Shown: piece by piece, positions 1 to 5,444 of the stretch | How positions within the stretch are numbered: position 1 is the stretch's first letter | How the letters are laid out: each line of letters starts with the position of its first letter | Source: Rubritepida sp. | GTDB lineage: Bacteria > Pseudomonadota > Alphaproteobacteria > Acetobacterales > Acetobacteraceae | NCBI GenBank assembly: GCA_028291485.1 | Contig: JAQGHZ010000714.1 | Location: forward strand, 1-5,444 | Reading direction: 5' to 3' | DNA length: 5,444 nt | Notes under the pieces: generated by a model | The model's database searches: none | What the model saw: the letters and a program-made list of their open reading frames with translations, nothing else | Told to the model about the DNA's origin: nothing | Made by a program: the position numbers and the translations under genes

Positions 1-1
1 T

Positions 2-487
2 TCGGTGACACTGGGGTTAACCTTGCATCATCAAACCGGCGAGGCGCGGCTGTGGTTCGACATTGGCCATGGCCGCCCGACGGGCCCGCAGCAGCAGGTG
101 GTGGAGATGGAGAGCACCCCCTGCCGCTTTGGCGGGCGGCGTTGGTGGTGGGTCTGCCCAGCAACAGGCCGGCGCTGCGCCACGCTCTACCTGCCGAACG
201 GAGGAAAGCAGTTCCTGAGTAGGGGCCGGGGCGCCTACCGGCTCGCCTATTCCTCGCAGCGAGAAACCGAGATGACCCGCACCCACCGCCGGTTGGCCCG
301 GTTGGTCGGGAAGCTGGGGGGCGAATACGGCCGGCCTGATGACCCGCCGCCGGACCGGCCAAAATGGATGCGGATGCGTACCTACGACCGGTTGCTGGCC
401 GAATGGGAGGATCAGGTGGAACTGCTGGACGAGATATTCGTGGCGGACATGGAGCGGCTGACGACCCGGATGCAGCGCTGGCGGTGA
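2..487 (+). CDS. Conserved hypothetical protein with degenerate zinc-ribbon-like core, 5' end cut by the window
   Basis: The frame is open to the left edge of the window. The first visible start is GTG at position 5, but there is no ribosome binding site in view, so the true start probably lies upstream. Residue numbers here count from that GTG. The visible part has a beta-rich N-terminus, then the block PCRFGGRRWWWVCP (39-52), then TGRRCATLYLP (54-64), then AYRLAYSSQRE (77-87) and a basic, helical C-terminus (about 90-160). From memory, this order matches a family of short uncharacterised proteobacterial proteins in which cysteines around the CP...CGRR block pair with a later C-x-x-C to form a zinc ribbon. 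Here Cys40, Cys51 and Cys58 remain, but the second pair is absent. Arginine is mostly CGG and leucine TTG is frequent, a codon style different from the polysaccharide genes. Function is unknown; a nucleic-acid-binding role would be a guess. Confidence 0.72.
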   Translation, partial: SVTLGLTLHHQTGEARLWFDIGHGRPTGPQQQVVEMESTPCRFGGRRWWWVCPATGRRCATLYLPNGGKQFLSRGRGAYRLAYSSQRETEMTRTHRRLARLVGKLGGEYGRPDDPPPDRPKWMRMRTYDRLLAEWEDQVELLDEIFVADMERLTTRMQRWR

Positions 488-585
488 CCTCCCCTGATAG
501 ACAATCCGGCGTCGCGGCCGCCCGAAGCCTCTGAAATACCGTCAATCCGTTCAGCGCGGAATTCCGCCTCGATGCGGCGTAGGGG
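488..585. other. Intergenic gap between convergent genes
   Basis: This 98-base gap separates the 3' ends of two convergent genes. I see no stem-loop followed by a T-run that would make a convincing bidirectional terminator. The only structure is the 12-base palindrome centred between 561 and 562. Confidence 0.5.
556..567. repeat. 12-bp perfect palindrome
   Basis: The bases GCGGAATTCCGC are a perfect self-complementary palindrome with no loop. It lies in the convergent gap, about 19 bases past the stop codon of the minus-strand small gene. With no spacer it is a poor hairpin, but it could be a protein-binding site. A site of this size can also occur by chance in such GC-rich DNA. Confidence 0.35.
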
Positions 586-831
586 TCAGGAGGCCAGGGG
601 CTGCCAGCCCGGCAGCAGATGCGGGTCCTGGCCAGGAACCAGAAGGACACCCCGCTCGGTGAGGTAACTGCCGTCCGGCCGAAAGATGTTCGCCTCGCCG
701 ATGCCGAAGCGCTCCATGCGGATCTTGGACGACCCGAAGAGCGGCACGTCATAGACATCGACGGTCCCCTCCGGGATGTCGCATCGCCCGATCAGTCGCG
801 TTTCGCCGGTGTCCTTAGAGAAGACCTTCAT
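586..831 (-). CDS. Small uncharacterised protein (81 aa)
   Basis: I do not recognise this protein. It begins MKVFSKDTGETRLIGRCDIP and ends with a Pro/Leu-rich stretch (LLPGWQPLAS). It is acidic to neutral with alternating hydrophobic residues, suggesting a small beta-rich soluble fold. There is no signal peptide or membrane segment. Codons end in G or C at most positions, which argues that it is real even though a plus-strand ORF overlaps it. ATG at 831 is the only start in this frame after an in-frame TGA about 50 bases upstream. A weak GGA sits 5 bases before it. The start overlaps the stop of the exporter frame by ATGA, but that frame's 3' end appears to be a rearrangement artefact, so the coupling is probably accidental. 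It could be a complete small gene or the surviving end of a larger one. Confidence 0.6.
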   Translation of the reverse strand: MKVFSKDTGETRLIGRCDIPEGTVDVYDVPLFGSSKIRMERFGIGEANIFRPDGSYLTERGVLLVPGQDPHLLPGWQPLAS

Positions 832-2861
832 ACCTGTCCGCCGCGTGGATCGCCTCGGCCTATTCCTCTCAAGGAGTGGGAATCAGTGTGGGAACGTCTG
901 AATTGATGCCGCCAATGCTGCGGAAAACCTAGAACTGCAGTGGAGGAGAGATCCGCCGTGTCGGTGACGCCGCCAGCCACGGCCAGCAGCGCGTCGAGCC
1001 CCGTGTTGTCGATGATCGGGTAGAGGCCGGGCAGCCGCGCCTCGCCGGTCAGCAGCACGGAATTGTCCAGCAGGAAGGTGAGCAGGGCCGGATAGTCGAG
1101 GAAGACCTGCGGGCAGGGCAGGGCGCCGAGCTCGGGGAAGCCGGCCACGCGCGCATGGCCGAAGCGCTGCGGCGAGGAGCGGGCGGCGATGGCAAGCTGG
1201 GTCAAGGCGGGGCAGTCGAGGCCGGCGGGCAGGCCGCTGCCGGTCTGCGGTCCCCCAAGGGAGGCTCCCGGCGGCGGCGCGGCGGTGAAGCCCTGCGGCG
1301 GTGCGATCGGCATGGCGCCGCGCGGCTGCGGCAGCGCGACAGGCAGGGCTGGCGGGATGGTGGAGGTTTCCGTCTCGCCGCGCAGGGCGCGCTGCACCGT
1401 GGGGCTGGAGAGCCAGAGGATGTCGGAGAGCGCCAGGATGACGACATCGTCGCCCTCCGCGAGGGGCAGGTCGGTGCGGCCCTGCAGCAGGGCGGCGAGG
1501 TCGAAGGGCTGGAAGCGCCGGCCGCGGCTGCGGGCGTCGACGCGCAGCACCACGGCCATGCGGGCGTAGGGGTCGGGCCGGACGAGGCGGGAATCCGCCA
1601 GCAATCCGCGCAGGGTCGCGCCGCGCCCGCCCATGGCGCGCGTGGTCGGCTGGACGACGTGGCCCGACAGGCGGAGCTGCTGCGACTGCACGTCCGATCC
1701 GGGCTGGACCAGCAGCGCGTCGCCCCGGCGCAGCGGCGTGGCGAGGGAGATCTCCCGGAAGGCGCGGCGGCCCTCGCCGTCGGTGGTCTCCAGCAGGTAG
1801 CGGTTGCCGGTGGGGCGCAGCGCATCGCCGGCCAGCCGCAGCATGGTGCCGAGCTGCGCTTGCCCGCCCCCAGCCGGAAGCTCGTAGATGGCGGGGCGCG
1901 AGACCTCGCCGCCCAGCGCCACCACGCCGCCGCTGGGCGGCACCAGGATGCGGTCGCCCTCGCGCAAGGTGAGGTCGGGGGCCGCGCCCTCGCCGGCGAT
2001 GACGGGGTAGAGGTCCACGATGCGGCGGCCGCCCGGCCCCTCGACGCGGACGGCGCGCAGCGTGCCGGATTTGCGCACGCCGCTCGCCGCGACCAGCGCA
2101 TCCAGGACATTGGCCAGCGGCGAGAGCGGCACCACGCCGGGCCGCATCACCTCGCCGCCCACGAAGACCGTCACCTGCCGGAGCTGGCCGAGGGAGACGA
2201 AGACCTCGGATCCCGCGAGCTCGCGCTGGGCGCGGGATTCGAGCTCCGCGCGCAGGTCGCGCAGCGTGCGGCCAGCGGCGGCGATGGGCGGCAGGTCGGG
2301 CAGGAGCAGCATGCCCTCGCGCGTCACCCGCAGCGTCAGGTTCTGGCGCGAGCGGCCGCGGAGCGCGATCACCAGCTCGTCGTCGCGGCCGATCATGTAG
2401 TCGTCGGGCACGTTGCCGAAGGCGTTGCCGACGGGCGCGCCGCCGGGGCCGGACCGAAACGTGTCGTAGCCGAATTGCCGCAGCGGCTGGGTCAGCCGGT
2501 TGGCGAAGAACTGCTCGATCGGCGAGAGCGGGTCCTCGGGCGCGGCGGCCGCCGGCGGAGGAAGAAGCATTCCCGGTGGTGGCGGGTTCGCGCCGGGTGG
2601 TGGCGTCGGCGGCAGGGCCGGGCTGGTGCCGCCGAGCGGCCGGCCGGCCCCCGCATCGAGCAGGCGCTGCAGGATCTCTTGCTGCGCGCTCGGCGGCAGG
2701 CTCTGCAGGGCCGCGCCGCCGGGGAGGGTGGACGGCAGCGACGGAGGTGCGAGAAGGGTGGAAGGAAGGTTCTGCGCCCATCCTGTCGGCAAAAAAGCGA
2801 TCTGGGCCAGCAGCAGGCACGCGACTGGAATGAGTCGCGAGGGCAACCTATGCGCTAGCAC
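828..2861 (-). CDS. Multi-SLBB polysaccharide export protein (Wza/OPX-like), probably C-terminally truncated
   Basis: This is a periplasmic/outer-membrane polysaccharide export protein of 677 residues. It starts at GTG 2861, with GAGG 10 bases upstream. A signal peptide (1-29) ends at GWA, before Gln30. There is no lipobox cysteine, so it is not acylated like E. coli Wza. A Pro-rich linker (about 78-106) leads to the Poly_export domain (about 152-228, opening PDDYMIGRDDELVIAL). SLBB-type repeats follow: FVGGEVMRPGVVPL (233-246) ending at GDRILVPPS, ALGGEVSRPAIYELP (315-329), a weaker RLSGHVVQPT (397-406), and LLTGEARLPGLYPI (603-616) after a low-complexity linker (about 500-545). The last SLBB continues to GGVTDTADLSS (630-640) and then changes abruptly. 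Residues 641-677 have poor codon bias and resemble no part of the family. Relatives, as I recall them, continue well beyond this point. It probably works with the PCP protein encoded at 4562 onward. Confidence 0.88.
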   Translation of the reverse strand: MLAHRLPSRLIPVACLLLAQIAFLPTGWAQNLPSTLLAPPSLPSTLPGGAALQSLPPSAQQEILQRLLDAGAGRPLGGTSPALPPTPPPGANPPPPGMLLPPPAAAAPEDPLSPIEQFFANRLTQPLRQFGYDTFRSGPGGAPVGNAFGNVPDDYMIGRDDELVIALRGRSRQNLTLRVTREGMLLLPDLPPIAAAGRTLRDLRAELESRAQRELAGSEVFVSLGQLRQVTVFVGGEVMRPGVVPLSPLANVLDALVAASGVRKSGTLRAVRVEGPGGRRIVDLYPVIAGEGAAPDLTLREGDRILVPPSGGVVALGGEVSRPAIYELPAGGGQAQLGTMLRLAGDALRPTGNRYLLETTDGEGRRAFREISLATPLRRGDALLVQPGSDVQSQQLRLSGHVVQPTTRAMGGRGATLRGLLADSRLVRPDPYARMAVVLRVDARSRGRRFQPFDLAALLQGRTDLPLAEGDDVVILALSDILWLSSPTVQRALRGETETSTIPPALPVALPQPRGAMPIAPPQGFTAAPPPGASLGGPQTGSGLPAGLDCPALTQLAIAARSSPQRFGHARVAGFPELGALPCPQVFLDYPALLTFLLDNSVLLTGEARLPGLYPIIDNTGLDALLAVAGGVTDTADLSSTAVLGFPQHWRHQFRRSHTDSHSLRGIGRGDPRGGQV
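831..941. other. Probable rearrangement junction; non-native 3' tail of the exporter
   Basis: In the exporter frame, codons up to about 942 mostly end in G or C. From 941 down to the stop at 828 they change to forms such as ACT, GCA, GTT, CTA, AGA and ATA, and base composition drops. The encoded tail (from TAVLGFPQHW) departs from SLBB character in mid-domain. This is the pattern expected where two DNA segments were joined, by deletion or by the edge of an insertion. I see no transposase gene and no clear terminal inverted repeat. The stretch probably belonged to the region upstream of the small gene starting at 831. Confidence 0.55.
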
Positions 2862-2868
2862 TAATCAT
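2848..2868 (-). other. Six-codon mini-ORF overlapping the exporter start
   Basis: An ATG at 2868-2866 opens a frame of six codons (MISASA) ending in TAG at 2850-2848. It overlaps the GTG start of the exporter in another frame. The same GAGG motif lies only 3 bases before this ATG, but 10 bases before the GTG. It may be chance, or a competing initiation site that lowers exporter translation. Confidence 0.2.
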
Positions 2869-2890
2869 TTACCTCATCCTGAGATTGTGG

Positions 2891-2919
2891 ATTTGACCAA
2901 AATGCCTCCATGCTTGCAA
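2891..2919 (-). promoter_or_regulatory. Candidate sigma70-type promoter for the exporter gene
   Basis: Read on the minus strand, TTGCAA (2919-2914) and TCAAAT (2896-2891) are separated by exactly 17 bases. Each matches 4 of 6 consensus positions. Transcription would begin near 2884, giving a leader of about 23 bases that includes the AGGATGAGG ribosome binding region. Spacing and position fit, but the matches are imperfect. Confidence 0.35.
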
Positions 2920-2948
2920 CCATGAGGGGTGCTCTGCTCTCGTATTCA

Positions 2949-2954
2949 TATAAT
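2949..2954 (+). promoter_or_regulatory. Perfect TATAAT -10 box for the lyase-PCP pair
   Basis: A perfect TATAAT stands out in the AT-richer divergent gap of this very GC-rich window. No good -35 lies 16-18 bases upstream, and the extended TG motif is absent, so an activator or a weak promoter is implied. Transcription would start near 2961. That is downstream of the ATG codons at 2910 and 2922 but upstream of ATG 2979, which supports the later start. Confidence 0.42.
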
Positions 2955-2978
2955 TGGGGCCTGCGGTTGGATGCGGTC

Positions 2979-4565
2979 ATGCGCCTTGGCCCGCGGGCCT
3001 TGGCGCTTGCGCTGGTCGGGCGCGGCGCCTGGTCGCGCGCATGCGTGGCTGTGCGGCTACGGGACCGGCCGGTTCCGGCTGCCCTTCCAGCCCCGTCCGT
3101 GACGGTTCCCGCGCCCGGGGGCTTCGATCCCGCGCTCCCGGCGGCGCGACTCCGGCCGATGGCCGGGCCCGACATCCGTCCGGTCTGGGAGGCGAACCGC
3201 TGGGCGGAATTGCCCCGCCTCGCCCTGGCCGGCGAGGGCAGCCGGGTGCCGGAATTCCTCGCCGCCTGGTTCGCGGCCAATCCGCCCTATCGAGGCCCGA
3301 ACTGGGGCTGCGGGCAGGAGGCCGCGCTGCGCGCGCTGCATCTCGCGCTGGCGGCGGCGCTGGCCGATGGGCGCCCCGATCGCGAGGCGATGCGCCTGCT
3401 GGCCCGCCGCATCGAGGCCAACCCCGCCTATGCGATGGCGCAGGACAACAACCACCCTGTCTCCGAGGCGGCCGGATTGCTCGTCTGCGGCCTGGCGGCG
3501 GGCGAGGCGCGGATGGCGCGGCGCGGCGCGCGCCGGCTGGACGCGGCGATCGCCCGGCTCGTCGCTGAGGATGGCAGCTTCGCCCAGCCGAGCCCGGCCT
3601 ACCATCGCTTGCTGCTCGACGTGGTGTCGGTGGCGGAGTGGCTGCGGCGCCGCTGGTCCGGGCCGGACGCCGCGCCGCTCACGCTGGAGCGCATGGCGGC
3701 GGCGACGCGCTGGCTGCACCGTCTCGCCTGCCCGGAGACGGGCGCGTTGCCGCGCATCGGCCATCAGGACGGGTCCCATGTCGCCGACCTGTCCGAGGCC
3801 GGGCCGGACGATGCGCGCGCCAGCCTGGAACGCGCGGCGCGGCTCTTCTGCGGAGTCTCGGCCGGTTGGCGCGACGATCCGGGCTGTGCGGCGATGGGGC
3901 TGCCTGTGCCGGCCGGCACCCTCCCGGAATCCGGCGACTGGACCAGCCTCGGCTTCCTCGGGCGCCGCAGCGGCCGTGCGCGTGCGATCCTCCGCACCGG
4001 CCCGCTGCGCTTTCGACCCGGCCATGCGGACCTGCTGCACCTCGACCTCTGGGACGCGGCGGACAACCTGCTGCGCGACGGCGGCACCGGCGCCTACAAC
4101 CCGGAGGACCCGGGCTGGATCCCCTATTTCCAGGGCGCCCGTGCGCATAACACCATCGGCTTCGACGGTGAGGACCAGATGCCGCGCCTCGGCCCCTTCC
4201 TCTTCACCCATTGGCCGGAGACGGGCGCGCTGCCCGATGGCGGCTGGCTGCGCGACTGGCGTGGCCGTTTCCACGCGCGCGAGGTCTTCGCCACGCCTGA
4301 AGGCTTCCGCGTCGAGGACCGGATCGACGGTCCCTTCCACGAGGCCGTGCTGCGCTGGCGGCTGGCGCCGGGCGACTGGTGGCCGACGCGCGATGGCGTC
4401 GAGGGTCCCGCGCGCCTGTCCGTCTCGGCCGACGTGCCTGTGGAACTCCGCCTCGTCGAGGGGCAGGAAAGCCTGGCCTATGGCGCGACCAGCCCACTGC
4501 CCGTGCTGGAGGCGCGCCTCGGCCCCGGCGCGACGCGCCTCACGACCCTGATCCGCCTGTCATGA
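2979..4565 (+). CDS. Heparinase II/III family protein (polysaccharide lyase-like)
   Basis: This is a probable polysaccharide lyase with an alpha/alpha-toroid domain followed by a C-terminal beta-sandwich. The frame is open from ATG 2910 (551 residues). I prefer ATG 2979 (528 residues) because codons before it lack the strong GC3 bias, GGA lies 7 bases upstream, and a TATAAT at 2949 would leave earlier ATGs outside the transcript. Residues below count from 2910. Family hallmarks are NPPYRGPNWGCGQEA (124-138), DNNHPVSEAAGL (179-190), SPAYHRLLLDVV (228-239), GHADLLHLDLW (371-381) and YFQGARAHNTIGFDG (406-420). By analogy with heparinase III, Asn180 or Asn181, Tyr231 and His413 are the likely catalytic Asn/Tyr/His. 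No convincing signal peptide is seen, though the N-terminus is hydrophobic and basic. The stop overlaps the next start as ATGA. The substrate cannot be read from sequence; trimming or turnover of the locus's own exopolysaccharide is the natural inference. Confidence 0.88.
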   Translation: MRLGPRALALALVGRGAWSRACVAVRLRDRPVPAALPAPSVTVPAPGGFDPALPAARLRPMAGPDIRPVWEANRWAELPRLALAGEGSRVPEFLAAWFAANPPYRGPNWGCGQEAALRALHLALAAALADGRPDREAMRLLARRIEANPAYAMAQDNNHPVSEAAGLLVCGLAAGEARMARRGARRLDAAIARLVAEDGSFAQPSPAYHRLLLDVVSVAEWLRRRWSGPDAAPLTLERMAAATRWLHRLACPETGALPRIGHQDGSHVADLSEAGPDDARASLERAARLFCGVSAGWRDDPGCAAMGLPVPAGTLPESGDWTSLGFLGRRSGRARAILRTGPLRFRPGHADLLHLDLWDAADNLLRDGGTGAYNPEDPGWIPYFQGARAHNTIGFDGEDQMPRLGPFLFTHWPETGALPDGGWLRDWRGRFHAREVFATPEGFRVEDRIDGPFHEAVLRWRLAPGDWWPTRDGVEGPARLSVSADVPVELRLVEGQESLAYGATSPLPVLEARLGPGATRLTTLIRLS

Positions 4566-5444
4566 CGCTGGACGAGCTTCTGCGCGGGCTGTGGCGACAG
4601 GCCGGCCGGATCGCGCTGGCCGTGCTGCTGCTCTATGCCGGCGCGGCGACGATCGTCTGGAACTGGCCGCGCAGCTATGTCGCCTCGGCCATCGTGGCGC
4701 CCGCCGAGACCACCGGCATCGCCACCTCCGCGCTGCTCACGCCCGCGCCCTTCCTGCAGCCCTCGCTGCTCGACCAGCGGCCGGGCGGGAATTTTGCGGT
4801 GTACCTCGCCGCGCTGCGCGCCCCCGAGGCCGCCGAGGCGCTGGTCCGCGAGACCCGCCTGCCCGCCGAACTGGAGGCGCGCCGCGCCGCCCTGCCGCTC
4901 GGCCCGGTCCGCCGCGCCCTCGGGCTGCGCCTGACGGTGGACGCCGACGACGTGCTGACCTTCCTGGAGAAGAACTTCGCCGCCACGCCCTCGCTCACCT
5001 CCGTGACCTGGACGCTGGAGCTGGTGCACCGCGACCGCGCCACCGCGCTCGAGGTGCTGCGGCGCCTGCACGCCGTCGCCGAGAGCCGCGTGCGGCAGAC
5101 CCTCGCCGAGCTGGCCGAGCGGCGCATCGTCGCGCTGGAGGCGCGGCTGCGCATCGAACCCGACCTCTTCCTGCGCAACACCCTCTACGAGCTGCTGGCG
5201 CAGCAGCAGCGCGCGGCGCTGGTGGTCTCGGCCGACGAGGCGGCGGCGGCGCGGCTGGTCTCCCTGCCGGTGGTGGAGCTGCGGCCTTCGGTGCCCAACC
5301 GGCCGCTGCTGCTGATCCTGCTGGCCCTCGCGATCCCGGGGGCCGTGGTGCTCTTCGCCGCCTGCCGGCTGCTGCTGCGCGGGCGCGAGGAATGGGCGCC
5401 GCCCATCGCGCCGCCCATTTGGCCCGCGCCGGCGCCGCGCCAGC
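4562..5444 (+). CDS. Wzz/PCP-family chain-length determinant protein, 3' end cut by the window
   Basis: ATG 4562 overlaps the lyase stop (ATGA). The frame is open for 294 codons to the window edge, with strong GC3 bias throughout. The architecture is that of a polysaccharide co-polymerase: a short cytoplasmic N-terminus, a first membrane helix (about 15-33, LALAVLLLYAGAATIVW), and a periplasmic part of roughly 210 residues with helical stretches (about 160-230). A Pro-rich lead-in, VVELRPSVPNRP (237-248), precedes a second membrane helix (about 249-271), and a Pro-rich cytoplasmic tail begins at about 277. The P-x-x-P lead-in before the second helix is characteristic of Wzz/Wzc-type proteins. 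The periplasmic size resembles Wzz-like rather than large Wzc-type members. No Walker motifs are seen before the sequence ends, so whether a tyrosine-kinase domain follows is unknown. It probably sets polymer length and contacts the divergently encoded SLBB exporter across the periplasm. Confidence 0.82.
   Translation, partial: MTLDELLRGLWRQAGRIALAVLLLYAGAATIVWNWPRSYVASAIVAPAETTGIATSALLTPAPFLQPSLLDQRPGGNFAVYLAALRAPEAAEALVRETRLPAELEARRAALPLGPVRRALGLRLTVDADDVLTFLEKNFAATPSLTSVTWTLELVHRDRATALEVLRRLHAVAESRVRQTLAELAERRIVALEARLRIEPDLFLRNTLYELLAQQQRAALVVSADEAAAARLVSLPVVELRPSVPNRPLLLILLALAIPGAVVLFAACRLLLRGREEWAPPIAPPIWPAPAPRQ

Noticed and set aside
619..906. Plus-strand ORF of 95 codons opposite the small minus-strand gene
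   Set aside because: The minus-strand frame has the better third-position GC pattern. The plus frame runs through the low-GC junction stretch without any recognisable motif.
906..925. Possible stem-loop terminator (CCGC...GCGG followed by AAAA) beyond the exporter break
   Set aside because: The stem is only 4 base pairs and no T-run follows on the relevant strand.
880..945. Possible insertion-sequence end at the junction
   Set aside because: I could not find a matching inverted repeat elsewhere in the window, a target duplication or a transposase, so an insertion sequence cannot be claimed.
883..2820. Long minus-strand ORF (645 codons) in another frame of the exporter
   Set aside because: It is rich in Arg, Pro and Ala with no domain; a frame shadow in high-GC DNA. 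It does not restore family similarity downstream of 940, so a simple frameshift does not explain the exporter's altered end.
1155..2858. Long plus-strand ORF (567 codons) antisense to the exporter
   Set aside because: It is low-complexity Ala/Gly/Arg sequence produced by GC-rich codons of the minus-strand exporter, which has clear domains and a signal peptide.
3057..4340. Minus-strand ORF opposite the lyase
   Set aside because: Compositionally biased antisense shadow; the plus strand carries the conserved lyase motifs.
4478..5181. Minus-strand ORFs opposite the chain-length protein
   Set aside because: Repetitive Arg/Ala/Gly antisense frames; the plus frame has two membrane helices and the Pro-rich PCP signature.

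Overview
The window is very GC-rich, with G or C at almost every third codon position in the main genes. Together with its gene content this suggests an alphaproteobacterium, most likely of the Acetobacteraceae/Roseomonas kind (Rhodospirillales). The lineage is inferred from composition and protein style; no marker gene is present.

The right-hand 4.5 kb (about 940 to the end) is an exopolysaccharide/capsule locus. A multi-SLBB, Wza-like polysaccharide export protein lies on the minus strand (828-2861). It diverges from a plus-strand pair: a heparinase II/III-like polysaccharide lyase (start preferred at 2979, stop at 4565) and a Wzz/PCP-type inner-membrane chain-length determinant (4562 to the window edge). 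The last two overlap by ATGA and are probably translationally coupled. The short AT-richer gap between the divergent genes carries a perfect TATAAT facing right and a weaker promoter candidate facing left. In a working system the PCP protein and the SLBB exporter would control chain length and span the envelope, and the lyase would cut or trim the polymer.

The left 0.94 kb looks like a different kind of DNA. It holds the 3' part of a conserved hypothetical gene with a degenerate zinc-ribbon-like core (2-487, plus strand) and a small uncharacterised ORF with strongly coding codon use (586-831, minus strand). Between the latter and the exporter is a lower-GC stretch of about 110 bp. The exporter's reading frame runs into this stretch at about position 940, in the middle of its last SLBB domain, and ends with a tail of about 37 residues that does not look like coding sequence.

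The main observation is therefore a rearrangement junction near 940 that appears to have removed the C-terminal end of the exporter. I found no RNA genes, CRISPR array, recognisable transposase or complete insertion sequence. I see no clear novel system. The truncated exporter, the unknown small gene beside it, and the lyase-PCP pairing are the points worth a second look.
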